Below are positions 53,415 to 61,664 of a stretch of 64,000 nucleotides of DNA, piece by piece. The DNA is taken from NCBI GenBank assembly GCA_930633495.1, contig CAKNFJ010000002.1, positions 186,001-250,000 of the forward strand, in the 5' to 3' direction. The translations under genes were made by a program, and so were the position numbers. Within the stretch, counting starts at the first letter, position 1. Each line of letters starts with the position of its first letter. Below the pieces are notes generated by a model. That model had not been told where the DNA came from. It saw only the letters and a program-made list of their open reading frames with translations, and did no database searches. The stretch is from Hyphomicrobiales bacterium (GTDB lineage Bacteria; Pseudomonadota; Alphaproteobacteria; Rhizobiales; Beijerinckiaceae).

Positions 53415-54851
53415 TCAGCGATGCTCAAGTTCTGCGCTGACGCCAGGGGCGCCGGAGACCTGATCTCGTTTCCAGCGGCCCTCCAGGGAAACGTCCGCCT
53501 GGCCACCGGAGAGCTCGACCTTGCCGGCTTGAACGACGCGGCCGGTCTGCTGGTCCTTGATCATGTAGCTGGATTGGTCAGCCGAGAAGCTGATCTGCTG
53601 AGTGTCCATTGCCCACCGAAGCACGCGATCGGAGACGACCCTGCTGGCGGAGAACTGTAGTGGGATCTTCGCGTCGTCCTTCATCTGCGCGACATACTCG
53701 CGCTTGAGCGATCGCGCACTTACGGGAGCCTCCAGGTCAATGGCCCGGCCGATGGCGATCGCGGTCGGGTCACCCCTTTTGGCCAAGGTCGCGATCGCTT
53801 CTCGCAGTGTTTTGCGATCAAGCTTCGGCGGATCGCCTGGGTCGGAGCCATCCATGATCGCGCGCGTCAGCTTCGTCAGCCGCTCGATGGGCGCCAATCC
53901 ACTGGCATGCAGCCAGCCAGCCAGGTCGGTAGGCTTCAGGCCGCCACCTGGCTCCGCGATGAAGTGCGCCTTCTTCGAGATGGCGACAGCGACCATCACC
54001 CGGATATCCCGGATCGCCAGCTTCTCGTCGACGGTGAAGTCCGCCCTCTGTGCAACCTGATTGGCGAGCGCAGCAATTCCGTCGACGCTCATCGACATGA
54101 ATTCCGGATCGGCGCGGAGTTTGTCCTCCATCCTGACGATTTGCCAGATGCCCTTCGAGACGTCGTGGTTGTCGTCGATCTCCCGCGCTTGAAGCTCAGC
54201 GCTCTCGCGCCACATCGCCCAGCGCAGCAGCATTCCGGGCTTTGGGGTATCCCGGATCGTCATCAAGGCCGCGAAGATGTCGGCTTTCATTTCACTGCCG
54301 CCAACGAGGCAGTGACCGATTTCGTGCCACGCCACCTGCCGGTGGAAATCCTGATCGGAGACATTCTCCCGGTTCGGATCGACGCCTGTGAGCTTGTTGA
54401 GGACATCGTCGATATTCACACGCGGCGCGAAGGGGCTGACCATGCAGATGCGGCCTCCCTTCTTCCGATCCAAGCCAAGTGCGATGCCGCCCTGCTCGAA
54501 CCCTTCTTTGACATAGCGGCGAGCCATCTTGTCCTGGGACGTCAGCTTCGCCAGGCGGTCAGCCTCGGCTTTCGCATTGCCGGCGAGGTCAACGAACTCG
54601 ATCGTATAGTTCGGATTTTCCGGAAGCTCAGCCTTCAGCCGGTCCTTGATGGCCCCGATCGTGCCCCGATAGGCCTCGATATCCGCAGATGACTTGGCGG
54701 TCATCTCGGCGGTGCGACCGGGCGCGCGTGCGGCAAGCGAACGAATGACGCCTTCCCGAACATCCGTCGGGGCGTCGGGCGCTTCAATGATGTAGGGGGC
54801 TGCCGCGACCTTGTTGAGAAGGGCGACGACGTCGACGGGAGGCATATCCAT
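53415..54851 (-). CDS. ImmA/IrrE-like HEIGH metalloprotease
   Basis: A 478-residue protein with HEIGH at residues 176-180 and, seven residues on, Glu187 with Ala-Asp at 190-191 (Glu-x-x-Ala-Asp-x-x-Ala), a pattern like ImmA/IrrE gluzincins that cleave repressors. The N- and C-terminal parts are unassigned. No signal peptide. An 87-residue gene ends two bases upstream, so they are co-translated. ImmA-type proteases switch mobile-element or stress genes by cutting a repressor; the small partner or an unlinked regulator could be the target. Confidence 0.7.
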   Translation of the reverse strand: MDMPPVDVVALLNKVAAAPYIIEAPDAPTDVREGVIRSLAARAPGRTAEMTAKSSADIEAYRGTIGAIKDRLKAELPENPNYTIEFVDLAGNAKAEADRLAKLTSQDKMARRYVKEGFEQGGIALGLDRKKGGRICMVSPFAPRVNIDDVLNKLTGVDPNRENVSDQDFHRQVAWHEIGHCLVGGSEMKADIFAALMTIRDTPKPGMLLRWAMWRESAELQAREIDDNHDVSKGIWQIVRMEDKLRADPEFMSMSVDGIAALANQVAQRADFTVDEKLAIRDIRVMVAVAISKKAHFIAEPGGGLKPTDLAGWLHASGLAPIERLTKLTRAIMDGSDPGDPPKLDRKTLREAIATLAKRGDPTAIAIGRAIDLEAPVSARSLKREYVAQMKDDAKIPLQFSASRVVSDRVLRWAMDTQQISFSADQSSYMIKDQQTGRVVQAGKVELSGGQADVSLEGRWKRDQVSGAPGVSAELEHR

Positions 54852-54853
54852 GG

Positions 54854-55117
54854 TCAGGCTCCCACGACAAGCTGGAAGCCGCGGCCGTGCTCGCCGGCCT
54901 TGTTCATCTCAATGACGAACACGGTGGCTCCGTCCTGGCACTTCTCCAGCGCGAGGGGGCCGTAGGTCTCATCGGAGATTGCGCCGTCTGTGTCCGAGAT
55001 CACGAGCCTGTCGTCGTGGCGGACGATCTTCGTCGGGGTTCGCGAAGTCGGGGGGATGAAGACGATTGTCTCTCCGCTGTTGCCGAGAACGGCGACACCG
55101 GTGATCGATTCGGACAT
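54854..55117 (-). CDS. Small partner of the HEIGH protease, 87 aa
   Basis: A beta-rich acidic 87-residue protein, ATG at 55117 chosen by an upstream GGAG. Its stop is two bases before the HEIGH gene. No family recognised. It has the same length and relative position as the protein at 49523-49786, though sequence similarity between them is weak at best. Confidence 0.62.
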   Translation of the reverse strand: MSESITGVAVLGNSGETIVFIPPTSRTPTKIVRHDDRLVISDTDGAISDETYGPLALEKCQDGATVFVIEMNKAGEHGRGFQLVVGA

Positions 55118-55214
55118 GGACAGTTTCTCCGTTTCTCCGAATATGACACCTCTCGATGAAAGAGGCGAAGGTCCGCTTGTGGCTTTCTTCCTGACGACGC
55201 TCATTCCAGGGATC

Positions 55215-55222
55215 ATTCCTTG
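55215..55222. promoter_or_regulatory. ATTCCTTG motif before 55234 gene
   Basis: A near copy of the recurrent octamer, 12 bases before the ATG, followed by GATTGG. Confidence 0.3.
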
Positions 55223-55233
55223 GATTGGGTGTC

Positions 55234-56454
55234 ATGAAGCGAGAGTTCCTGCTGGTCGACGACGAAGGGCGCAATGTCGACGTGGTCGCCACGTTCGATA
55301 AAGGCGAGAGGGGCTATTTCAGCCTGACCTGCAACAGCGGCTGTGACCACGAGCGCATCCTGGCATCTGCGACCGCCGAGGTTCGCGAAGACCTTGAGGT
55401 GCTGGCAGCCGTTCACCTCGCCGATCGCAATGGCACGCCAATGCATGCTATTGAAAACGCCGCCTATCATCTTCGCGAACATCGGTTCCGGGAGGCTGCT
55501 GACTTGCTCAATGTCGGCAGCGACATTCGCGAGATCTACGAGCTTCATGCTGCCTCGATCATGACCTTGATGGGCCCGTCGAGCGTGATCGAGAGCCGGA
55601 CCAGGCAGGTGATCGCGCAGCTTCAGGTCGTCCAACAGGCCAAAACGGAGTTCGAGCGGGATGAGAGGCTCCGTGAGCGCATCTTCGCGGCGCCGGACCG
55701 CCTCTACCGGGCGGTCAAGCGCCTTGAGGACCTACTCGCGGGCAATGAGCCCGGGCTCAGCCAACGGACGGCGCTGCACGAGCAGAAAAAGGCGATCGCG
55801 GCGTTCGAGAAAACTAATGCCGCGCTTCTGAAGAAGGAGCCCTACCAGCTGACATCCTATGTGAAGGATCGTCTAACGAACGTCCTAACGCATAAGGTCT
55901 TCCGCGACGCTGTTCGGCAGTACGCGCTCGAAAAGTGCGCACCGGTTTGGGCAGCGCGGGCGGAGGCCGCTTTCGCTGCTTTGGCGAAGCCTTCCTACCG
56001 GATGGAATCGCGGCCCGACCCGAGCGTGGATCCAAAGACGTTCGAAGGCTTCTGCGCGACCCACGGCATCAAGCTGGAGGTGGTCTCCCGTGGAAGCTCG
56101 AAGGAGGGCCCGCATTGGCGCTATCACTTCGACTGCACCTTCAAGAGCGCCAATGGGTCTTTCTCGACACCATTCTTCATGGGTCGCAATCAGAAGCCGG
56201 CCCTCGGCGACATCCTGGAGTCGCTTCAGAGCGAGTTCAGCAGCGTCGACGGCATGGACCGTGACTCATTCCTCTCGGAGATGGGTTACGACGGTTCGAT
56301 CAAGGACGTTCGAAAGGGCGAGGATATCTACGCTACGATCCAGAGTTCGCTCGCGAACTTCCAGACAGCATTCGGCGAGGACGTCTACAACGAGCTCCTG
56401 ACAACGGTCGGCGACAATCCTTCGCGTTTCGCTCCCCCGGCACCTCGGATGTGA
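55234..56454 (+). CDS. Hypothetical protein, 406 aa
   Basis: Unrecognised soluble protein. ATG at 55234; a TTG at 55225 is also possible. Residues 20-45 have Cys-Asn-Ser-Gly-Cys-Asp-His, a possible metal site. The middle (110-260) is helical and charged; the end contains an aromatic strand-rich domain. It lies just upstream of the hipBA operators: the first operator overlaps its stop codon. Function unknown. Confidence 0.68.
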   Translation: MKREFLLVDDEGRNVDVVATFDKGERGYFSLTCNSGCDHERILASATAEVREDLEVLAAVHLADRNGTPMHAIENAAYHLREHRFREAADLLNVGSDIREIYELHAASIMTLMGPSSVIESRTRQVIAQLQVVQQAKTEFERDERLRERIFAAPDRLYRAVKRLEDLLAGNEPGLSQRTALHEQKKAIAAFEKTNAALLKKEPYQLTSYVKDRLTNVLTHKVFRDAVRQYALEKCAPVWAARAEAAFAALAKPSYRMESRPDPSVDPKTFEGFCATHGIKLEVVSRGSSKEGPHWRYHFDCTFKSANGSFSTPFFMGRNQKPALGDILESLQSEFSSVDGMDRDSFLSEMGYDGSIKDVRKGEDIYATIQSSLANFQTAFGEDVYNELLTTVGDNPSRFAPPAPRM

Positions 56455-56622
56455 TGTCCGTCTTCGTGGACATTGCCAGGTTCTAGCCCCCGGTTACGAT
56501 CCAATGTCCATCAACGCGGACATTGGGATTGAAATTCGACCTCGGAGCGTGTATGTCCATCATCACGGACATTGAGACCTGTGCTCGGCCCTTACGCGCC
56601 GTATGTCCGCGATGATGGACAT
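56454..56622. promoter_or_regulatory. Four HipB-type operators, TGTCC-N8-GGACA
   Basis: Four sites at 56455-56472, 56505-56522, 56554-56571 and 56604-56621, each TGTCC, eight bases, GGACA, mostly flanked by A and T. Starts are 50, 49 and 50 bp apart, so all lie on about the same DNA face. E. coli HipB uses four TATCC-N8-GGATA sites, so this is the same architecture with a changed half-site. The last site overlaps possible upstream starts of hipB. Confidence 0.88.
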
Positions 56623-56626
56623 GATA

Positions 56627-57178
56627 ATGCGCTCATTCAGGGTCACCGATATTGCAGGCGTCGCCGCGGCATTGAAAGCCGCACGCGTCGAGCGTGGCCT
56701 GCGTCAGGACGACCTCGCTCTCGCGACGGGCATCAACCGAAAGACGCTGATGTCGATCGAAAGTGGTGTCAGCGGGGACGTGGGCGCATCCTATCTCATG
56801 CGGGTTCTACACCAGCTTGGCCTCGAACTTGTTCTGCAGCCGGCGCGGGCGATCAAGCCCGGCCTAGACGACCTCATGGCAGAGGCAGCTGCGCTTGGCT
56901 TGCGCCTTGAGCCGCGCACCGGCCCTGGGCGTTCGCTCGCCGATCTTGCTCGCGACGCCGGCGACCTTGGGTTCGAGCTCGTTGCCGACGGTGTCGACGA
57001 GGCACCGGATGCATCGGAGCTCGCCCTGGCTCGCCGTATTGCAGCCAAGCGGCGCGGCGCTCTTGCCCAGCTTCCTGATGATCCGGCGCCGGAGCCTAAG
57101 GAAGTCGAGCTCGATGTCGATGACGGCTATGGCTTCGGCGACGAGGGCGATGCCTACGCTCCGAGGGGAATGCGATGA
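56627..57178 (+). CDS. hipB: HipB-like antitoxin/repressor
   Basis: A 183-residue XRE-family protein. Residues 8-45 form the helix-turn-helix (Arg-Gln-Asp-Asp-Leu...Asn-Arg-Lys-Thr-Leu). E. coli HipB is 88 residues, so this has a C-terminal extension of about 100 residues, Ala/Asp/Glu-rich. ATG at 56627 is preferred because earlier in-frame ATGs (from 56603) lie within operator 4. It overlaps hipA by four bases (ATGA). It would bind the four upstream sites with HipA to repress the operon. Confidence 0.82.
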   Translation: MRSFRVTDIAGVAAALKAARVERGLRQDDLALATGINRKTLMSIESGVSGDVGASYLMRVLHQLGLELVLQPARAIKPGLDDLMAEAAALGLRLEPRTGPGRSLADLARDAGDLGFELVADGVDEAPDASELALARRIAAKRRGALAQLPDDPAPEPKEVELDVDDGYGFGDEGDAYAPRGMR

Positions 57179-58536
57179 AAGCCCGTGATGAAGTGATTGG
57201 TCGCCTCTCGGTCCGCATCAATGGGCAGCCATGCGCTGAGCTGCGAAGCCGGCGCGATGGTCAGCTGGAGCTTCAGTATCTTCCGGAGTGGGTTGCGCAG
57301 GTCGGCGTCGCTCGCCAGGCTTTGTCCGTCGCCTTGCCTGTTCGGGCCGAGCCTTTCGGTGACGACGTGGCGCACCCGTTTTTTGCTGGCCTCCTTCCTG
57401 AATCCACCAGCCATCGCCAGAGGCTCGGTGAGATCCTCCACATCAGCGGAGCCGACGACTTCTCTTTGCTTGGCGGGATTGGGCGGGACTGTGCGGGCTC
57501 GGTGTCCGTTGTCCCGGTTGACGCCCCTGTCATCCGCGAGGAGGATGTTCCGGAAGAGTTCGATCCCCTCGACGAAAAGCGCCTGGCTGAGCTGATCCGG
57601 GATCTGCCTGTTCGCCCACTCTTCATCGATGAAGACGGTGACAACCACCTGATCTCGTTGGCCGGGGTCAATGACAAGGCAGCGGTCATTGTCGTCGACG
57701 GCGTCATCGGCCTCCCCAAGAACGGCTATCCGTCGAGCCACATCCTGAAGACGGATATCTCGATCCTGAAGGACTCCATAAAGGTCGAGCACTTCGCAAT
57801 CCGTCTTGCCGGGGAGCTTGGAATGAAGGTTCCCCGATCGCGGATCATGACCGCGGAGGGGATCCCCTTCATGCTGGTCTCACGCTACGACCGGGTCGTC
57901 ACCCAGACGGGCGATCGCAAGCGGCTGCGCCGTATCCACCAGGAAGATTTCTGCCAGGCTCTGTCGCTCATGCCGGCCGCCAAGTTCGAAGCCCGCGGCG
58001 GGCCTGGGTGGAAGGACGCCTTCCAACTGCTCGATCATGTCGACGATCGCGCCGGCGCGCGGCTGGAGCTCTTGAGCCGTGCGTTCTACAGCTACCTGGT
58101 CGCGAACAGCGATGGCCACGCCAAGAACCTATCCCTGCTCCACAGAGGCGGGAAGACGAGCCTGGCACCGCTCTACGACGTTTCCTGTCAACGCGCCTTC
58201 GTCGCCGATTACAAGCGGCTGTCGCCCTACCTCACGATGAGTGTCGGCGGCGAGCACGACCCAACCAAGCTCACGGGCGACCACTGGGATCGGTTCGCGG
58301 CCGAGTGCGGCTTCCAGCCTGCCGCGGTGCGCAAGCTTTTGTCTTCGATGGCGGCGCTGATGCCCGCGAAGGCGGCGGCCTTGCGTGAGACGATGAGGGG
58401 GACGGCAGCTGACTCGCCGCGCCTCGACATTGTCGTCGCCGATGTCACGGCGCGGTGTCAGGCAGTCCCGGCGATGCTGAAGCGTGAGTTCGATCCTGAG
58501 GCTGTCGCGGAGGTTGCCGCCTTCGGGATCAGATAG
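57175..58536 (+). CDS. hipA: HipA-like serine/threonine kinase toxin
   Basis: A 453-residue type II toxin. HipA of E. coli phosphorylates glutamyl-tRNA synthetase and induces persistence. The N-terminal subdomain (1-110), the regulatory loop serine in Ser-Leu-Ala-Gly, the Ser-Arg-Tyr-Asp-Arg strand, catalytic Asp313 in Asn-Ser-Asp-Gly-His-Ala-Lys-Asn and Asp335 in Leu-Tyr-Asp-Val are all present. It overlaps hipB by four bases and the convergent GNAT gene by eight. Full length and motifs suggest activity. Confidence 0.9.
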   Translation: MKARDEVIGRLSVRINGQPCAELRSRRDGQLELQYLPEWVAQVGVARQALSVALPVRAEPFGDDVAHPFFAGLLPESTSHRQRLGEILHISGADDFSLLGGIGRDCAGSVSVVPVDAPVIREEDVPEEFDPLDEKRLAELIRDLPVRPLFIDEDGDNHLISLAGVNDKAAVIVVDGVIGLPKNGYPSSHILKTDISILKDSIKVEHFAIRLAGELGMKVPRSRIMTAEGIPFMLVSRYDRVVTQTGDRKRLRRIHQEDFCQALSLMPAAKFEARGGPGWKDAFQLLDHVDDRAGARLELLSRAFYSYLVANSDGHAKNLSLLHRGGKTSLAPLYDVSCQRAFVADYKRLSPYLTMSVGGEHDPTKLTGDHWDRFAAECGFQPAAVRKLLSSMAALMPAKAAALRETMRGTAADSPRLDIVVADVTARCQAVPAMLKREFDPEAVAEVAAFGIR

Positions 58537-58987
58537 GCGAAGGTCCGACCGGCGCCGTCCAGGCCGTTAGCCTTGCCTCGGCCTCATGATCGAAGGGCTT
58601 CGGCTTGCGAAGCATGTCTGAGGCCCCCCAACTGCCGGTAATCGCGAACCCATGCTTCGCATAGAAGCCCTCGAGGCGGCCCTGCATGTCGGGAAGGTCG
58701 TGATCGTCCTCTGAGGAGGCGTGCGCGCGGACGTAGATCGATAGGCCATGCTTGTCAGCCAGGTCGCAAGCTAGCTGCAGGACCTTCGATCCCCAACCTT
58801 CGCCTGGGCGGTCTGCCTCCATGCTGTCGAGGTCAACATCCCCTGCGTTCTCAGGCATGACACCAAAGCGCCGTTGCGCCGGCGCCAGGATCACTCCGCC
58901 TCCGGCTCGCAGCTCGTCGTTTTGCTCGATCAGGGCGTTGAACTCGCCGAGCATCATCGCGACGGCCGGCTTCGGTGCCTCGCTCAC
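58529..58987 (-). CDS. GNAT-family acetyltransferase-like protein
   Basis: A 152-residue protein. The C-terminal half has GNAT features: Gly-Glu-Gly-Trp-Gly-Ser-Lys as the acetyl-CoA loop near residues 62-68, an Ala-Cys-Asp-Leu-Ala helix, and Leu-Glu-Gly-Phe-Tyr-Ala-Lys-His-Gly-Phe near 107-116. The N-terminal part is short for the fold. The substrate is unknown. Its ATG overlaps the upstream stop by four bases, and its end overlaps hipA by eight. Confidence 0.72.
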   Translation of the reverse strand: MSEAPKPAVAMMLGEFNALIEQNDELRAGGGVILAPAQRRFGVMPENAGDVDLDSMEADRPGEGWGSKVLQLACDLADKHGLSIYVRAHASSEDDHDLPDMQGRLEGFYAKHGFAITGSWGASDMLRKPKPFDHEAEARLTAWTAPVGPSPI

Positions 58988-59283
58988 GGTTTTGGACCCG
59001 CCGCACCTAGTTCCGCGGCGATCTCGTAATAGGGTCGAATTGGCCCCCGTGCCTTGAACGCGGAAACAGTCTCGCTTCGATAGGGACTATTACGACTGCT
59101 CGCCGCGGCGCGCCGCGTCAGGACGTGAGCAACCGGATTGGTCTCATCGATTTCGCAGATGTTATGCGGCCATGACGGATGCCCGATCACTCGCTGAGCC
59201 ACCGCCTCCTCGATTGAATCGAAGAGCATCCAGGGAACGACCAGATTTTTCTTGGCCGTGAAGTCAACAAGGCAGGCCTTCAT
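58984..59283 (-). CDS. Hypothetical protein, 99 aa
   Basis: Small protein coupled to the GNAT gene (ATGA). ATG at 59283 has GGAG six bases upstream. A basic Arg-Arg-Ala-Ala-Ala-Ser-Ser-Arg segment near residue 58 and a Pro-Tyr-Tyr near the end are notable. No family recognised. Gene pair may form a modification module. Confidence 0.6.
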   Translation of the reverse strand: MKACLVDFTAKKNLVVPWMLFDSIEEAVAQRVIGHPSWPHNICEIDETNPVAHVLTRRAAASSRNSPYRSETVSAFKARGPIRPYYEIAAELGAAGPKP

Positions 59284-59368
59284 TTGGATCTCCAAGGGCG
59301 GCAGAGCACCCTCGCCGCCCTTGCTGAAACGGACAAGCCCACGCTCAGTCGCCGAGCAGCTGTGACCT

Positions 59369-59719
59369 TCAGTTGGGTCGCTCCGCAGCCTGCATTCCGT
59401 AGGTCATGCGGCGCCAGGCTGATGCGACACCCCTCGGATCCGTCGGATCGCTGCTCTGCCCCGACGCGTCCTCGCCGGACAGCGCGAAGCTGTCGGCCTT
59501 CTCGTCGTATTCTCCGGACAGGGTGATCACGATCGTCGAGGCGTCATCGCCGCTCAGTTCGACCAGGTCGGCCTGGATGTTCGCGCCGTTGAGCGTGAGC
59601 GTTGCGCGCCGGTGGCCATCTTCAAGGATGAGTTCGAAGCCACCGGGCTCGCCTGCCGCGATATCGACAAGCGAATTCAGCCCAAGCAGCTGATAGAGAT
59701 CTTCACGACCAACGAGCAT
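59369..59719 (-). CDS. Hypothetical protein, 116 aa, beta-rich
   Basis: Small acidic protein with strand-rich sequence (repeated Leu-Thr-Leu, Val-Ile-Thr-Leu) and an Asp/Ser-rich end. GAGG upstream of the ATG at 59719. The much longer open frame upstream runs antisense through the hydrolase gene and is not used. Divergent from the alpha/beta hydrolase. Confidence 0.5.
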   Translation of the reverse strand: MLVGREDLYQLLGLNSLVDIAAGEPGGFELILEDGHRRATLTLNGANIQADLVELSGDDASTIVITLSGEYDEKADSFALSGEDASGQSSDPTDPRGVASAWRRMTYGMQAAERPN

Positions 59720-59905
59720 CTCGACCTCGCGAAACAGCAAACATCCTGTTCCGGAAGCGCCTGTTATACAAGCGAGATATCGACTCCGAGTGAACCGCAT
59801 CCCGCGAAATGTCTGGACCCGCAGGGCCCTGGTCGGGTGCTCGGTCGGTTGACGGGATGCCATATCCAGCCGACGCTCTTTCCAGAACAATTGGCTCGGC
59901 GATTC

Positions 59906-60937
59906 ATGATCCACGGCACCAATCGAAGGACTGTCCTTGCAGCGCTTGCCGCCTCGGTTCTCCCTGGCAGCTTGCGTGCGGAGGAAAACTTGGTCATGCG
60001 CCGGTCGCCGATCCCCGGCGAGGATCCCCATTGGTATGCCTTCGGTCAGAACGGCCCTTGGAACCCCCATAGCGAGCCCTTCATTGTCCCCTACGAAGCC
60101 GCTCGCGTCGTCGTTCACGCCCCGCGCGGGGTGAAGACTGGGCGGCTGGTGGTGTTCTCGCATGGCGCTCTCACCGATCCGCTGGTCTACCGGCCGCTTC
60201 TGCAGCATTGGGCTTCGCACGGCTTCGTTGTCGCGGCGCCGGTGCATGACGACAGCATCTTCATGCGTGGGCTGCTTGCGAGACGCGCGGAAGCCAAGGG
60301 CGGATCATCCTGGGATGTCGATCGCGTCCTGAACGACGCCTTGGCCTGGGACGGGCGCTGCGAGGCTTGCCGACTTCCGCTGGAGCACGTCGACCGGATC
60401 CAGAAGGTCATCGGCTACTCCGTTAACACTGAGCGGCCGATCATCATCGGCCACGAGTTCGGCGCCTACGTCGTCCAGCTTCTCCTCGGGGCGAAGGTGG
60501 TTGCCGATATGGGCAAGCCCCTCAAGTTCATCGATCCGCGTTGGTACGCGGGCATGATGTTTTCTCCGCAGGGCGTCGGTGTGATGGGTTTGACCGAAGA
60601 CAGCTGGGGCGGCGTCTCCAAGCCGTTCATGGTCGCCCAGGCGGGCCTCGATGCCGACTTCACGGGCCAGACAGCCGAGCAGCGCCTCGATGCCTTCAAT
60701 CGCTCGGCGCCGGGCAACAAGCATCTTGCTTGGTTCCCGCAGGCGCGGCGAAATCTCCCCATTGGGCCAAGCGCCGGCGGCAGCCTGGCCGAGAAGACGC
60801 AGTTCGAGGATTTCCGGGCAATCACGACGGCCTTCCTCTACGCCTACAGCAACTACGACGAGGCAGTGTTTCATCAGCTGATCACGGATTGGCCGGAACG
60901 GGCCACACTGAAGCGCGTTCGGACAGCTTATCGCTAA
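59906..60937 (+). CDS. Exported alpha/beta-hydrolase-fold protein with altered nucleophile
   Basis: A 343-residue protein with a twin-Arg-type signal (Asn-Arg-Arg-Thr-Val, Ala-rich core). The fold resembles dienelactone hydrolase/PAF-acetylhydrolase-like enzymes: Ser-His-Gly-Ala oxyanion loop, a Trp-Ala-Ser-His-Gly-Phe-Val strand and the nucleophile elbow. The elbow reads Gly-His-Glu184-Phe-Gly-Ala where the family has Ser. Possible acid and base residues remain in Leu-Asp-Ala-Asp and Asn-Lys-His-Leu. It may be catalytically dead or use another mechanism. A GATCCTT hairpin follows the stop. Confidence 0.75.
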   Translation: MIHGTNRRTVLAALAASVLPGSLRAEENLVMRRSPIPGEDPHWYAFGQNGPWNPHSEPFIVPYEAARVVVHAPRGVKTGRLVVFSHGALTDPLVYRPLLQHWASHGFVVAAPVHDDSIFMRGLLARRAEAKGGSSWDVDRVLNDALAWDGRCEACRLPLEHVDRIQKVIGYSVNTERPIIIGHEFGAYVVQLLLGAKVVADMGKPLKFIDPRWYAGMMFSPQGVGVMGLTEDSWGGVSKPFMVAQAGLDADFTGQTAEQRLDAFNRSAPGNKHLAWFPQARRNLPIGPSAGGSLAEKTQFEDFRAITTAFLYAYSNYDEAVFHQLITDWPERATLKRVRTAYR

Positions 60938-60945
60938 GGCTGGTT

Positions 60946-60965
60946 GATCCTTGCGAAAAAGGATC
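60946..60965. promoter_or_regulatory. Inverted repeat GATCCTT-N6-AAGGATC
   Basis: Seven-base exact arms around GCGAAA, between the hydrolase stop and the next ATG at 60994. It matches the recurrent motif; it could also act as a weak terminator hairpin. Confidence 0.5.
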
Positions 60966-60993
60966 CGAGGCTTCTGAAACTCAGGAGCTAAGA

Positions 60994-61635
60994 ATGACCG
61001 AATCCAATCCACTTCCGTCGATCGACACGCCGTTCGGCTCGCTGCAGCTCGGGCAGAGCCCCTGGATCATGCAGGACCCTTACTCGTTCCGGACGGAGGA
61101 TCTCGCTCTGAAGACGGAGCTGGGCGAGGTTCATCTCAGCTTCCATCTCGACGTTTCAGAAAAGAGCGCTATCCCTTCCGGGCTGCGGTGCGTCTTCGCT
61201 GTCGGCAAGCTCACCCCTGTCGGCGATGATCGGCCGGCGCTGCAGTTGCCTGACGGGCGATCCGTTGGCTGGCTGGTTCACGCCATCATTCCGGATGCAT
61301 CCAGTCCAGAGATGGCATCGCCGAAGTCGGTGACGCTTTACGACTTCGCGACCGGTACCGACTTCAAGAGCACTCGTTTGCACGACGAGAAGCTCGACCG
61401 GCGGGTTCGCGGTTTCGTCAAGGACACGATCGAGAGCGCGTTTTCCGAAGATCCGACGTTTGCGCTCCGCATTCGGAAAGCGATGCTGGCCGAGCTCGTG
61501 GCTATCCGTGATGGCGAGATCGAAGATGCCGAGCGTGTCCTGGCCGCGGCGACGGTGGTCCGCGACCAAGCTAAGGCGCTTCTGGATGACGTCGACAGCA
61601 ACCTATCCCTGGCTGAGGCCCGTCCGAGCCTCTGA
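60994..61635 (+). CDS. Hypothetical protein, 213 aa
   Basis: Unrecognised soluble protein with AGGAG seven bases ahead of the ATG. The first 130 residues are strand-rich; the last 80 form a helical, probably coiled-coil tail. No signal peptide. Convergent with the exported gene ending at 61665. No motif found. Confidence 0.68.
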   Translation: MTESNPLPSIDTPFGSLQLGQSPWIMQDPYSFRTEDLALKTELGEVHLSFHLDVSEKSAIPSGLRCVFAVGKLTPVGDDRPALQLPDGRSVGWLVHAIIPDASSPEMASPKSVTLYDFATGTDFKSTRLHDEKLDRRVRGFVKDTIESAFSEDPTFALRIRKAMLAELVAIRDGEIEDAERVLAAATVVRDQAKALLDDVDSNLSLAEARPSL

Positions 61636-61664
61636 TGCAATCACTGGCGTGCGCCAGGGAAAGC

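Noticed and set aside
59720-60247. N-terminal extension of the 59369-59719 gene to 292 residues
   Set aside because: The extension lies antisense to the hydrolase gene and its composition is that of a shadow frame.
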